From: Wocania_A sp965224845
Lineage (GTDB): Bacteria > Bacteroidota > Bacteroidia > Flavobacteriales > Flavobacteriaceae
Reading direction: 5' to 3'
Length of the DNA: 64,000 bases
Assembly: GCA_965224845.1 (NCBI GenBank)
Contig: CBDDAJ010000026.1
Span: forward strand, 248,001 to 312,000
How positions within the stretch are numbered: the stretch's first letter is position 1; each line of letters starts with the position of its first letter. The notes below the pieces were generated by a model. The model did no database searches and was not told the origin of the DNA. It saw only the letters and a program-made list of their open reading frames with translations. Below are positions 8,060 through 17,336 of the stretch, piece by piece. Both the position numbers and the translations under genes were made by a program.

Positions 8060-9412
8060 ATGAATTTAAATAAGATACATAACATCTATTTTATTGGTAT
8101 TGGAGGCATAGGTATGAGTGCTTTAGCACGCTATTTTAATGCTAATAATAGGAATGTATCTGGATATGATAAAACTCGAACGCTCATTATTGACGAGTTG
8201 ATTGCTTTGGGGATCGATATTCATTTTGAAGATTCGCTAAACAATATAGATAGTAAATTTTTAAACCCTGAAAATACCCTAGTGGTTTATACTCCAGCTA
8301 TTCCAGAACACCATACAGAATTTAATTATTTTAAAACTAATGGATTTCAGGTCTTAAAACGATCTAAAGTTTTAGGGTTAATAACAGAAAATACTTTTTG
8401 TTTGGCTATCGCTGGTACACATGGAAAAACAACTACAACAAGTATTCTTGGGCATTTAATGTATGAATGTGGAGTAGAATTAACGGCTTTTTTAGGCGGT
8501 ATTAGCGAAAATTATAACTCTAATTTAATCCTTAAAGGAAGTGAGGTTTCGGTTGTAGAAGCTGATGAGTTTGACAGATCGTTTTTGGCATTATCACCAA
8601 ACTTTGCTTGCATAACATCTATGGATGCCGATCATCTAGATATTTATGGAGGAGCTGATGCTTTGCACGAATCATTTAAAGCATTTGCAAAACGAATCAA
8701 GCCTAACGGAAAACTGTTTGTAAAAAACGGATTGCCTTTACAGGGAATTACTTATGGCATCGAAGATCGATCGGATTATACAATTCAAAATATAAAAATA
8801 AAAAATGGCACTTATGTTTTTGATTTAAAAACACCAAAAACAGTGTTAGAAAATTTACAATTTAACCTGCCTGGGAGACATAATTTGTCGAATGCATTAA
8901 TAGCCTTGGCGATGGCTGTAGAGTATGGTTGCCCTAACCAGCAGCTCGCCAAAGCTTTAGCATCTTACAAAGGGGTTAAAAGAAGGTTTACGTATCATAT
9001 AAAAACAGATGATTTAGTTTTTATTGATGATTATGCGCATCACCCAGAAGAAATTAATGCAGTGCATCAAGCGGTTAGAGAAATGTATCCAAATAAAAAG
9101 GTATTGGCGATTTTTCAGCCTCATCTGTATACAAGAACCCGAGATTTTGTTGACGACTTTGCAAAAAGCCTATCGCAATTTGATGAGGTTCTTTTGTTAG
9201 ATATTTATCCAGCTAGAGAGCTTCCTATTAAAGGGGTAACATCGCATTGGTTATTAGAGAAAATAAATAATGGCAATAAGCAGTTAGTTAGAAAAGATGA
9301 AGTGATTTCGAAAATAGAAAAAAGTAATGCTCAAATTATATTAACAATTGGGGCAGGGGATATAGGAGAAGAAGTAAAACATATTAAAAAAGCATTAAGT
9401 GTTGCGAGCTAA
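8060..9412 (+). CDS. murC: UDP-N-acetylmuramate--L-alanine ligase MurC
   Basis: First Mur ligase, adding L-alanine to UDP-MurNAc in the cytoplasm. The N-terminal nucleotide motif FIGIGGIGMSALA and the ATP loop AGTHGKTTTTS are clear, as is the substrate motif VEADEFDRSFL. Length is 450 residues. The ATG follows the murG stop codon directly, and the 3' end overlaps the ftsQ frame by 14 bases. Confidence 0.96.
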   Translation: MNLNKIHNIYFIGIGGIGMSALARYFNANNRNVSGYDKTRTLIIDELIALGIDIHFEDSLNNIDSKFLNPENTLVVYTPAIPEHHTEFNYFKTNGFQVLKRSKVLGLITENTFCLAIAGTHGKTTTTSILGHLMYECGVELTAFLGGISENYNSNLILKGSEVSVVEADEFDRSFLALSPNFACITSMDADHLDIYGGADALHESFKAFAKRIKPNGKLFVKNGLPLQGITYGIEDRSDYTIQNIKIKNGTYVFDLKTPKTVLENLQFNLPGRHNLSNALIALAMAVEYGCPNQQLAKALASYKGVKRRFTYHIKTDDLVFIDDYAHHPEEINAVHQAVREMYPNKKVLAIFQPHLYTRTRDFVDDFAKSLSQFDEVLLLDIYPARELPIKGVTSHWLLEKINNGNKQLVRKDEVISKIEKSNAQIILTIGAGDIGEEVKHIKKALSVAS

Positions 9413-10121
9413 TTGGAATTACATAAAAATGATTGTTGTACTAAGTTTGGTCGTCTTTTTGTTTGCCTTTTCTTCAAACAGAAATGGAAAGCGAGTAATA
9501 ACCAAACCCAATGTGAAATTTATTGGAGACGATAACCTTTTTATTACAAATGAGACTGTTAGTAAATTGTTAATACAAAATTATAAAGGGGTTAAAAATG
9601 TACCCAAAGAAACTTTAGTTTTGAATGAATTAGAAAATGCCCTAAAATCTAATCCAATGATAAAAACTGCAGAAGTGTATGTTGCTGTAAATGGTACACT
9701 TAATGCAGAAATAGAACAAAAAACACCTATTGCACGAGTAAGTACAAATGCGTCTTATTATATTGATGATGAAGGTTTATACATGCCATTGTCTAATAAT
9801 TATTCAGCTAGAGTACCCTTAGTTACCGGTTATGTCGAGAAAAATAATTTGAAAAATGTCTATAAAGTAGCAAGTAAAATAAGCACTGATGATTTCTTGA
9901 AAAAGAATGTTATTGAAATTCATCAAAGCGTTAATAAGAAAATATACTTAAAGCTTAGGCAATGCAAATTTTTAGTTCAATTAGGTAATGTTAATTTTTT
10001 AGATAAAAAAATTAATAATCTAAAAGCGTTTTATCAAAAAAATCAAAAAGAGAAATCGCTTAATAATTATAGTAAAGTCAATTTGCAATTTGAAAACCAA
10101 GTAGTGTGTACCAAAATATAA
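9399..10121 (+). CDS. ftsQ: Cell division protein FtsQ
   Basis: Bitopic divisome protein. One N-terminal membrane segment (about residues 11-25, MIVVLSLVVFLFAFS) is followed by a periplasmic POTRA-like region with VSKLLIQN and the GYV segment. At 240 residues it is typical of Bacteroidota FtsQ, which is poorly conserved; the position between murC and ftsA is the strongest support. The start is GTG 9399 or TTG 9402, overlapping murC; both give the conserved RANWNYIK beginning. Confidence 0.88.
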   Translation: MLRANWNYIKMIVVLSLVVFLFAFSSNRNGKRVITKPNVKFIGDDNLFITNETVSKLLIQNYKGVKNVPKETLVLNELENALKSNPMIKTAEVYVAVNGTLNAEIEQKTPIARVSTNASYYIDDEGLYMPLSNNYSARVPLVTGYVEKNNLKNVYKVASKISTDDFLKKNVIEIHQSVNKKIYLKLRQCKFLVQLGNVNFLDKKINNLKAFYQKNQKEKSLNNYSKVNLQFENQVVCTKI

Positions 10122-10124
10122 ACC

Positions 10125-11432
10125 ATGGAGCATAATTTAGCAGTAGGATTAGACATAGGAACCACAAAAATTGTGGCCATGATTGGTCGTAAAAACGAAT
10201 ACGGCAAAGTTGAGATTTTAGGCATTGGTAAATCTAAAAGTTTAGGAGTGCATCGCGGTGTTGTAAATAATATTACGCAAACGATTCAATCTATTCAACA
10301 AGCTGTTCAAGAGGCAGAAGTTGCAGCAGATATGAAAATTATGGGTGTAACCGTTGGTATTGCAGGTCAGCATATACGTAGCCTGCAACATAGCGATTAT
10401 ATTACCAGACCAAATTCTGAGCATGTAATAGATGATGAAGATATTGACAGACTCATCAATCAAGTTCATAAATTAGTAATGCTCCCGGGAGAAGAAATAA
10501 TTCATGTATTGCCGCAAGAATATAAGGTTGATGGACAAGCCGAAATAAAAGAACCTATAGGTATGTATGGCGGTAGACTAGAGGCTAATTTTCATGTGGT
10601 CGTCGGGCAGGTATCTTCTATCCGAAACATTGGACGGTGTGTACAAAGTGCAGGATTAAATTTAGAAGGCATAACGCTAGAGCCACTGGCCTCAGCAAAC
10701 GCCGTATTAAGTCAAGAAGAAAAAGAAGCTGGTGTTGCATTAATTGATATAGGAGGAGGAACTACCGATTTAGCTATTTTTAGAGATGGTATAATTCGCC
10801 ATACGGCAGTTATACCGTTTGGAGGAAATGTAATTACTGAAGATATAAAGGAAGGTTGTTCTATTATAGAAAAGCAAGCCGAACTTTTAAAGATAAAATT
10901 TGGTTCAGCATGGCCAGGAGAAAATAAAGACAATGAAATTGTATCTATTCCTGGATTACGTGGTAGAGAACCCAAAGAAATCACATTAAAAAATCTTTCA
11001 AAAATAATTCATGCACGTGTTGTTGAGATTGTTGAACAGGTTTATGTAGAGATTAAAAATTACGGACACGAAGAGCAAAAGAAAAAACTAATTGCAGGTA
11101 TTGTTTTAACAGGAGGAGGAAGCCAGTTAAAGCACTTAAAACAATTAGTTGAATATATTACAGGAATGGATACCAGAATCGGTTATCCGAATGAGCATTT
11201 AGCTGGCGATAGTGACGAAGACATTACTAGCCCTTTGTATGCAACAGCTGTTGGATTGGTTTTAGATGGCTTAAAGCGCCAAGAAAGAAAAAAAGTTGAG
11301 CAACAACAAAAAGAAGTTGAAGAGACAGAATTTCAAGAAGAAGAAGTAAAAGAAAAACCAGTTAAAGAGCGTCGTTCGTTTCTTGATAAGTTGACAGAGC
11401 GCGTTAAAGATTTTTTAGATAACGCAGAGTAG
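10125..11432 (+). CDS. ftsA: Cell division protein FtsA
   Basis: Actin-like ATPase that anchors FtsZ to the membrane. The phosphate-1 motif VGLDIGTTKI (residues 7-16), phosphate-2 motif ALIDIGGGTTDLA and adenosine motif VLTGGGSQL are visible. The C terminus ends in an amphipathic stretch (SFLDKLTERVKDFLDNAE), the expected membrane-targeting helix, after an acidic and basic linker rich in E, Q and K. ATG 10125 follows ftsQ by three bases. Confidence 0.96.
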   Translation: MEHNLAVGLDIGTTKIVAMIGRKNEYGKVEILGIGKSKSLGVHRGVVNNITQTIQSIQQAVQEAEVAADMKIMGVTVGIAGQHIRSLQHSDYITRPNSEHVIDDEDIDRLINQVHKLVMLPGEEIIHVLPQEYKVDGQAEIKEPIGMYGGRLEANFHVVVGQVSSIRNIGRCVQSAGLNLEGITLEPLASANAVLSQEEKEAGVALIDIGGGTTDLAIFRDGIIRHTAVIPFGGNVITEDIKEGCSIIEKQAELLKIKFGSAWPGENKDNEIVSIPGLRGREPKEITLKNLSKIIHARVVEIVEQVYVEIKNYGHEEQKKKLIAGIVLTGGGSQLKHLKQLVEYITGMDTRIGYPNEHLAGDSDEDITSPLYATAVGLVLDGLKRQERKKVEQQQKEVEETEFQEEEVKEKPVKERRSFLDKLTERVKDFLDNAE

Positions 11433-11447
11433 GAACTAGCGTAAAAA

Positions 11448-11517
11448 ATGCCCAAAGGACATTTTTAACAAAGTAGCCGATGGCGTTGAGGAAGAAACCA
11501 TTGAATTAAAAATATAA
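11448..11517 (+). other. Possible short coding relic between ftsA and ftsZ
   Basis: ATG 11448 opens six codons (MPKGHF, stop). In the next frame 11467-11514 continues as a codon-like run reading NKVADGVEEETIELKI and then TAA. One base removed near 11465 would join them into a 22-residue peptide. This may be a decayed gene end or chance; I recognise no family. Confidence 0.2.
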
Positions 11518-11546
11518 AAGTATAAAACCCCGGTAAAACAGAATTT

Positions 11547-13544
11547 ATGAGCAGCAAAAAAGAATTCGAAAGCATCGCATTTGATTTGCCAAAAAATCAA
11601 TCAAATGTTATTAAAGTTATTGGTGTTGGCGGTGGTGGTAGTAATGCCATTAACCATATGTTCCAACAAGGTATAAAAGGAGTCGATTTTTACATCTGTA
11701 ATACAGATGCACAAGCCCTTCAAAATAGTGGTGTTCCTAACAAAATCCAATTGGGTGTTAATTTAACCGAAGGGTTGGGCGCTGGAGCCAACCCGGATAT
11801 AGGCGAGCAATCTGCTGTTGAAAGTTTTGATGATATTTCAACAATGCTAGATACCAACACAAAAATGGTATTTATAACAGCAGGAATGGGTGGCGGTACA
11901 GGAACAGGTGCAGCTCCAATAATTGCTAAAATGGCTAAGGATTTAGATATTCTAACTGTTGGTATTGTAACCATGCCTTTTGCTTTTGAAGGAAAAATGC
12001 GTATTGAACAATCTCAAAAAGGCATTGAAAAGTTAAGAGATGTTGTAGATTCTTTAATTGTAATAAATAATAATAAACTTCGAGAGGTTTATGGAAACCT
12101 TGGCTTTAAAGCTGGTTTTTCTAAAGCAGATGAAGTGCTATCAACTGCTGCTCGTGGTATAGCCGAAGTTATTACACATCACTATACGCAAAACATTGAT
12201 TTACGAGATGCAAAAACGGTATTGAGTAATAGCGGAACAGCTATTATGGGTTCTGCGCTAGCGTCTGGTCAAAACCGTGCGCAAGATGCTATTCGTAAAG
12301 CTTTAGATTCGCCTTTATTAAATGATAATAAAATTACAGGCGCTAAAAATGTGTTGTTGCTTATTGTTTCTGGATCTCATGAAATAACCATTGATGAAAT
12401 AGGAGAAATAAATGATCATATTCAAACCGAAGCGGGTCATGGTGCAAACATTATTATGGGTGTTGGAGAAGATGAAGCATTAGAAGAATCTATTGCAGTT
12501 ACGATTATTGCTACTGGGTTTAATGTAGAACAACAAGATGAAATTTCTAATACTGAAACCAAAAAAGTAGTACATTCTTTAAGTGAAGATGAAGAAGCTG
12601 ATATAAAAGCAGCCGAACCTGTTATTATTGAGCCTATTGTTGAATTGGAGGATAAAAAAGAAACACCGGTAGTTAGGCATACTTTAGATTTAGAACTTGA
12701 AGAGGAACCAATAAAACAACCTAAAAGAGCAATTGTAGAAGAAGCTGCTAAAGCCGATGTTGACATGTTTGCAAAAGATATAAATCTAATTCCAACATCA
12801 GAGCTCATTAAAAACATAGATGTGGTTTACGATGAAGTTAAAGCTGATATTGTTGAAGAAGAAGATTTTATAATCAAACCCGTAACAAGAATGTCTGATG
12901 ATGTTGAAGATATGACAGATGTTGAGGTGATTTCAGATTATATTGAAGAAGAGCAGCAAATAACATTAACTTTCGATTTACCATTATCTTCAGATCATGA
13001 AGAAGATTCGAATAAAGAGGATGTTATATCTTATCAATTAGATGAAGAAACTAAAGATATTCCTGTTAAAGACTATGTAGAGCTTATTACGGTAAATGAA
13101 ACTAGTGAAAAAGGGGATGTGCGTTATGTATTAGATGATTATGCCGAGGTAGAGTCATCAATGAATAAAAAAGTATCAGAGCCTAACGAAGTTGTAGAAG
13201 AAATTGATAATGATATTGTTTTTGAAAAGAAAGTTTTAAAAGAAGAAGTTGTTGATGAGGCTTCGGTAGAAGAAGCCGACCCTATGAATAGCCCTATTTC
13301 AGAACTATTGAAAGAAAGAGCTGAAGAACGTAGACGTAAAATGAAAGAGTTTAATTATAAATTCAATAATGCTAAGATTGACGATATTGAAAAAGTCCCG
13401 GCTTACAAACGTCAAGGCGTAAATTTAGAAGATGCAAAACATTCTTCTGAAACGGATATGTCTAGAACAACTATAGGTTTAGATGATAATGACGATATTC
13501 AATTAAGAAGTAGTAATTCTTTTTTACATGATAATGTAGATTAA
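11547..13544 (+). CDS. ftsZ: Cell division GTPase FtsZ
   Basis: Tubulin-like GTPase that forms the Z ring. The GTP signature GMGGGTGTGAAP lies near residue 113 and the N-terminal VIGVGGGGSNAI near residue 24. The globular part ends near residue 330 and is followed by an unusually long acidic, probably disordered tail, then a basic ERAEERRRKMKEFNYKF segment. The 665-residue length is normal for Flavobacteriaceae FtsZ and is not a fusion. It is the last gene of the cluster, closed by a terminator at 13575. Confidence 0.97.
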   Translation: MSSKKEFESIAFDLPKNQSNVIKVIGVGGGGSNAINHMFQQGIKGVDFYICNTDAQALQNSGVPNKIQLGVNLTEGLGAGANPDIGEQSAVESFDDISTMLDTNTKMVFITAGMGGGTGTGAAPIIAKMAKDLDILTVGIVTMPFAFEGKMRIEQSQKGIEKLRDVVDSLIVINNNKLREVYGNLGFKAGFSKADEVLSTAARGIAEVITHHYTQNIDLRDAKTVLSNSGTAIMGSALASGQNRAQDAIRKALDSPLLNDNKITGAKNVLLLIVSGSHEITIDEIGEINDHIQTEAGHGANIIMGVGEDEALEESIAVTIIATGFNVEQQDEISNTETKKVVHSLSEDEEADIKAAEPVIIEPIVELEDKKETPVVRHTLDLELEEEPIKQPKRAIVEEAAKADVDMFAKDINLIPTSELIKNIDVVYDEVKADIVEEEDFIIKPVTRMSDDVEDMTDVEVISDYIEEEQQITLTFDLPLSSDHEEDSNKEDVISYQLDEETKDIPVKDYVELITVNETSEKGDVRYVLDDYAEVESSMNKKVSEPNEVVEEIDNDIVFEKKVLKEEVVDEASVEEADPMNSPISELLKERAEERRRKMKEFNYKFNNAKIDDIEKVPAYKRQGVNLEDAKHSSETDMSRTTIGLDDNDDIQLRSSNSFLHDNVD

Positions 13545-13574
13545 AATAGATACAGGAACTTACTTATTTATGTG

Positions 13575-13613
13575 CCCGAAAAGTACCCTCAGCTTTTCGG
13601 GTATTTCTTTTTA
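13575..13613 (+). terminator. Rho-independent terminator after ftsZ
   Basis: Perfect 9-bp stem CCCGAAAAG (13575-13583) and CTTTTCGGG (13593-13601), a 9-base loop, then a T-rich tract. It closes the dcw transcript. Confidence 0.9.
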
Positions 13614-13649
13614 ATTATTTTTATCTTCGCATATCAAAATAAAGATCAT

Positions 13650-14099
13650 ATGAGTTTACAACAAGATGTTATGCTGGCTTTAAAAAACGCCATGAAGGCT
13701 AAAGATCAAACTGCTTTAACGGCTTTACGGGCTGTTAAATCGGCTATTTTATTAGCTCAAACAGAAAGTGGAGCAAAAGAAGAATTGACTGAAGCGCAAG
13801 AGCTTAAGATACTTCAGAAGCAAGTAAAGCAACGTCGAGATAGTGCTGCCATTTTTTTAGAACAAAAACGTGAAGATTTAGCTGCACCAGAAATTGCTGA
13901 AGCCGATGTGATAGCTCAGTTTTTACCAGAGGCTTTAAGTGAAGAAGAAATAGAAAAGGTAGTTGTAATGACTATTGATACTATTGGGGCTCAAGGCATG
14001 AAAGATATGGGTAAAGTTATGGGGATTGTTAGTAAAGAATTAGCAGGACAGGCAGACGGAAAAACTATTTCGAGTATAGTAAAACAAAAATTATCTTAA
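13650..14099 (+). CDS. GatB/YqeY domain protein
   Basis: Small helical protein of 149 residues in the GatB/YqeY family, whose C-terminal domain resembles the tRNA-binding end of GatB. Conserved features include LKNAMKAKDQTALTALRAVKSA, KQVKQRRDSAAIF and the FLPEALSEEEIE stretch. The start is ATG 13650. The frame is open back to 13572, but that part is the ftsZ terminator hairpin. A weak promoter-like TATCTTCG lies at 13622-13629. The cellular role of YqeY proteins is uncertain. Confidence 0.9.
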   Translation: MSLQQDVMLALKNAMKAKDQTALTALRAVKSAILLAQTESGAKEELTEAQELKILQKQVKQRRDSAAIFLEQKREDLAAPEIAEADVIAQFLPEALSEEEIEKVVVMTIDTIGAQGMKDMGKVMGIVSKELAGQADGKTISSIVKQKLS

Positions 14100-14109
14100 A
14101 ATAAATAAA

Positions 14110-14183
14110 GGCTGCGTAGTTCAACTGGATAGAATATCAGATTTCGGCTCTGAGGGTTGGGGGTTCGAATCCCTCCGCGGTCA
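14110..14183 (+). tRNA. tRNA-Arg (anticodon TCG)
   Basis: A complete cloverleaf can be folded by eye. The acceptor arm is GGCTGCG / CGCGGTC with two G-U pairs and discriminator A at 14183. The anticodon stem TCAGA / TCTGA holds loop TTTCGGC with anticodon TCG (reads CGA). The T arm is GGGGG-TTCGAAT-CCCTC. The 3' CCA is not encoded. Confidence 0.93.
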
Positions 14184-14190
14184 CAAAACT

Positions 14191-14220
14191 AAAGCAAACA
14201 GAAGGATGTTTGCTTTTTTT
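14191..14220 (+). terminator. Terminator after tRNA-Arg
   Basis: Perfect 9-bp stem AAAGCAAAC (14191-14199) and GTTTGCTTT (14208-14216) with an 8-base loop, followed directly by T residues. Confidence 0.85.
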
Positions 14221-14283
14221 CATAATAAAAAACTTGTTTTAAAGTTAATAATGAATACAGCCTTGTAAATTTAACTTTTTAAA

Positions 14284-15150
14284 ATGCTTATGGTAAATAC
14301 TCTATTTTTATTTATTAATGAGTCTTATTCATCAGGCAGTAAAGTTATATTAGGAATTCTTTTTGCAGCTTTGGCTTGGTTGTTTCTGCATTACGCTTTT
14401 AAAATGACTGAAATGGCCTATGTTTTAAAACACAAAAAACCATTATATAACCATTTTTATGTTTTTTTAAGACAATTAAATACTTCGCAAAGAGCCATTT
14501 TACAAGACCACTTTTCTTTTTATAAAAACCTAACTGATAAAGAAAAGAAATATTTTGAACACCGCGTGGTCTCCTTTATTAAGGACAAAGACTTTATAGG
14601 TAGAGACGGAAATAGAATAACCGATGAGATAAAAATTTTGGTTTCGGCTACAGCTGTTATGTTAACTTTTGGATTTAGAGATTTTTATATAGGTGTCATT
14701 TCTAAAATAGTTGTTTATCCAAATAAATTTTATTCAAATACCAATAATGCGTATCATAAAGGAGAGTTTAACCCTAAATTGAAAGCGTTGGTTTTGTCCT
14801 GGAAAGATTTTAAAGAAGGGTTTAATAATGAAAATGATAATTTAAATTTAGGGATTCACGAATTTACTCATGCCATACATATAAATAGTATGAAAGAACG
14901 CGATGTGAGTTCCACAATTTTTAGCGATTCATTTAAAGAACTAACAACGTTATTATCGGGAAATGAAAATTTAAGAAATAGCTTAATGGCATCTAATTAT
15001 TTTAGAAAATACGCTTTCACAAATCAGTTTGAGTTTGTTGCAGTTATAATTGAGAATTTTATAGAGACCCCTAAAGAATTTAAATTACAATTCCCAGAAG
15101 TTTATGGTAAAGTAAAGCAAATGCTTAATTTTAATATAACCGGATTTTAA
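14284..15150 (+). CDS. Zinc-dependent peptidase, MtfA/M90-like
   Basis: A 288-residue protein with one N-terminal membrane segment (about residues 18-36) and a cytoplasmic domain bearing the zinc motif HEFTH (H192, E193, H196) in the context LGIHEFTHAIH, as in the M90 family of MtfA. The residues VSATAVMLTFGF and SKIVVYP upstream also fit that family. In E. coli MtfA links to the glucose phosphotransferase regulator Mlc; no such partner is seen here, so its substrate is unknown. It stands alone after the tRNA. Confidence 0.82.
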   Translation: MLMVNTLFLFINESYSSGSKVILGILFAALAWLFLHYAFKMTEMAYVLKHKKPLYNHFYVFLRQLNTSQRAILQDHFSFYKNLTDKEKKYFEHRVVSFIKDKDFIGRDGNRITDEIKILVSATAVMLTFGFRDFYIGVISKIVVYPNKFYSNTNNAYHKGEFNPKLKALVLSWKDFKEGFNNENDNLNLGIHEFTHAIHINSMKERDVSSTIFSDSFKELTTLLSGNENLRNSLMASNYFRKYAFTNQFEFVAVIIENFIETPKEFKLQFPEVYGKVKQMLNFNITGF

Positions 15151-15242
15151 GGTCATTAAAATATCTTCAATGCATGATTTTTATCATACTTTTTTCTGTT
15201 TTTCATTTATACTTTTAGTATAGAATTTAAAAACAGAATATC

Positions 15243-15659
15243 ATGAAAAGAAGAACTCCAGTTTCAGAAATAATGTCGAAAGAAGTAATAGCTTTGAGTA
15301 GAGCAGATGATTTAGAGCGAGCAGAAATGCTTTTTAAAAGACATAATATTAGACATATACCAGTAGTAACTGGAGAGTCAATAATAGGGATGTTAAGTTA
15401 TTCTGATTTGTTACGGATAAGTTTTGCTGATGCTACAAATGATGAACATAATGTAGACTCTGTAGTTTATAATATGTTTACAATTGAGCAAGTAATGACA
15501 AAAAATTTAATAAACGTAACGAGTGAGACTACAATTAAAGAAGTTGCCGAAATTTTAGCAGAAAACGAATTTCATGCACTTCCAGTTGTAGACGACTCCA
15601 TTTTAGTGGGTATAGTAACTACCACAGATTTAATAAAATATTTATTAAAACAGTTTTAA
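15243..15659 (+). CDS. CBS-domain protein
   Basis: A 138-residue protein made of two CBS motifs (about residues 5-60 and 75-138), an adenine-nucleotide or metabolite-sensing module. Typical stretches are HNIRHIPVV, ENEFHALPVVDD and VGIVTTTDLIKYLL. There is no fused catalytic domain, so it probably works as a stand-alone sensor. It converges with rpe on the other strand, overlapping it by four bases. Confidence 0.85.
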   Translation: MKRRTPVSEIMSKEVIALSRADDLERAEMLFKRHNIRHIPVVTGESIIGMLSYSDLLRISFADATNDEHNVDSVVYNMFTIEQVMTKNLINVTSETTIKEVAEILAENEFHALPVVDDSILVGIVTTTDLIKYLLKQF

Positions 15660-16318
15660 GAATTTGCTAAGGCCTTTAAACCTTTAATGGTTTCTGGTTG
15701 ATTGCTGCTTTTAAAAACATAGCTACCAGCTACTAAAACATCAGCTCCGGCTTGTGTTAATGCTTTTGCATTTTTATCAGTAACGCCGCCGTCAATTTCT
15801 ATAAGTGTTGAAGCACCTTTACGAGTAATTAAGGCTTTAAGTTGCTGTACTTTAGTATAAGTGTTTTCTATAAAGCTCTGACCGCCAAAACCTGGGTTTA
15901 CACTCATTAAGCATACTAAATCTATAGCGTTAATAGTGTCTTCCAAAACGTTAATATTGGTATGTGGGTTTAGGGCTACACCTGCTTTCATACCTTCGGC
16001 TTTGATAGCTTGAAGTGTACGGTGTAAATGTGTACAAGCTTCGTAGTGCACGGTAAGCACATCGCTACCTAACTCAGCAAATGTTTTAATATACCGATCC
16101 GGGTCTACTATCATTAAATGCACGTCGATGGTTTTTTTTGCATGTTTAGCAATAGCTTGTAAAACAGGCATGCCAAAAGATATGTTAGGAACAAAAACGC
16201 CATCCATAATATCTATATGAAACCAATCAGCTTCACTTTGATTAACCATTTCTATATCCCGTTGAAGGTTGGCAAAATCTGCCGCTAAAACTGAAGGAGC
16301 AATTAATTTAGGACTCAT
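15656..16318 (-). CDS. rpe: Ribulose-phosphate 3-epimerase
   Basis: TIM-barrel enzyme of the pentose phosphate pathway that interconverts ribulose 5-phosphate and xylulose 5-phosphate. The start is ATG at 16318 (MSPKLIAPSVLAADF), which leaves 220 residues, the family length; a longer frame to 16345 adds nine unconserved residues. Metal and catalytic motifs IDIMDGVFVPN, VHLMI and SVNPGFGGQSF are visible. It lies downstream of rpoD on the same strand, separated by the rpoD terminator. Confidence 0.95.
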   Translation of the reverse strand: MSPKLIAPSVLAADFANLQRDIEMVNQSEADWFHIDIMDGVFVPNISFGMPVLQAIAKHAKKTIDVHLMIVDPDRYIKTFAELGSDVLTVHYEACTHLHRTLQAIKAEGMKAGVALNPHTNINVLEDTINAIDLVCLMSVNPGFGGQSFIENTYTKVQQLKALITRKGASTLIEIDGGVTDKNAKALTQAGADVLVAGSYVFKSSNQPETIKGLKALANS

Positions 16319-16351
16319 AGTATCGTTATAAATTATTAGCTGCAAAAATAG

Positions 16352-16388
16352 TATAAAAAAACAAACCCCCGGTAATCAGCCGGGGGTT
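16352..16388 (-). terminator. Terminator of rpoD
   Basis: Perfect 9-bp GC-rich stem AACCCCCGG (16364-16372) and CCGGGGGTT (16380-16388) with a 7-base loop. On the - strand it is followed by a T-rich tract, so it terminates rpoD. Confidence 0.88.
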
Positions 16389-16458
16389 CTTTCATCAATC
16401 AAAAAACGAACAGTTATGTGAAACTGTTTGTTGTCGTAATTTAGTCGTAATTTAATTA

Positions 16459-17322
16459 CTAACCTAAATAAGTTTTTAATATTTTACTTCTAGACGTATG
16501 TTTTAATCTACGAATAGCTTTTTCTTTAATTTGTCTTACACGCTCACGAGTTAAATCGAAAGTCTCACCAATCTCCTCTAAAGTCATTGGGTGCTGGTTT
16601 CCTAAACCAAAGTATAAACGAATAACATCAGCTTCACGAGGTGTTAAAGTTTCTAGTGCACGCTCAATTTCAGTACGTAAAGATTCATGCAATAACTCTT
16701 TATCAGGATTTGGCGATTCGCCAGAGTTCAATACATCGTATAAGTTAGAATCTTCACCTTCAACAAGCGGAGCATCCATACTCACATGACGTCCAGAGTT
16801 TTTCATAGACTCCTTAACATCATTAATCGTCATATCTAACTCTTTAGCAATCTCTTCTGCGCTTGGTGGGCGCTCGTGGCTTTGCTCTAAAAAGGCAAAT
16901 GTTTTATTGATTTTGTTAATAGAACCAATTTTGTTTAACGGTAAACGTACAATACGTGATTGTTCAGCCAAGGCTTGAAGAATCGATTGACGAATCCACC
17001 AAACAGCATAAGATATAAATTTAAAACCACGTGTTTCATCAAAACGTTGCGCCGCTTTAATTAACCCTAAATTACCTTCATTAATTAAATCAGGTAAGGT
17101 AAGTCCTTGATTTTGGTATTGCTTAGCTACCGATACTACGAAACGTAAATTAGCTTTCGTTAACTTTTCAAGCGCAATTTGATCGCCTGCTTTAATACGT
17201 TGTGCTAATTCTACTTCTTCGTCTGCGGTAATTAAGTCAACTTTTCCTATTTCTTGAAGATATTTATCTAACGAAGCTGTTTCTCTATTGGTAACCTGCT
17301 TCGTAATTTTAAGTTGTCTCAT
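16459..17322 (-). CDS. rpoD: Primary RNA polymerase sigma factor RpoD/SigA
   Basis: Housekeeping sigma-70 factor that directs RNA polymerase to promoters. It has 287 residues, lacking the long N-terminal region 1.1 of proteobacterial RpoD, as is usual in Bacteroidota. Region 1.2 (SLDKYLQEIGKVDLITADEE), region 2 with the core-binding and -10 helix (PDLINEGNLGLIKAAQRFD, FISYAVWWIRQSI) and region 4 with LTRERVRQIKEKAIRRL are clear. A Shine-Dalgarno-like AAGGAG lies eight bases before the ATG, which is unusual in this phylum. Confidence 0.97.
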   Translation of the reverse strand: MRQLKITKQVTNRETASLDKYLQEIGKVDLITADEEVELAQRIKAGDQIALEKLTKANLRFVVSVAKQYQNQGLTLPDLINEGNLGLIKAAQRFDETRGFKFISYAVWWIRQSILQALAEQSRIVRLPLNKIGSINKINKTFAFLEQSHERPPSAEEIAKELDMTINDVKESMKNSGRHVSMDAPLVEGEDSNLYDVLNSGESPNPDKELLHESLRTEIERALETLTPREADVIRLYFGLGNQHPMTLEEIGETFDLTRERVRQIKEKAIRRLKHTSRSKILKTYLG

Positions 17323-17330
17323 GTAATGTG

Positions 17331-17336
17331 CTCCTT
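17331..17336 (-). promoter_or_regulatory. Shine-Dalgarno AAGGAG before rpoD
   Basis: On the - strand AAGGAG is followed by eight bases and the rpoD ATG, the ideal spacing. Most starts in this window have no such sequence, so it stands out. The surrounding GAAGGAGCAC departs from the full anti-SD complement after six bases. Confidence 0.55.

Noticed and set aside
12550..13544. Very long acidic FtsZ tail as a possible fusion
   Set aside because: FtsZ of 640-670 residues with such a tail is normal in Flavobacteriaceae.
13572..13649. N-terminal extension of the YqeY-like protein
   Set aside because: It runs through the ftsZ terminator hairpin; the conserved protein starts at ATG 13650.
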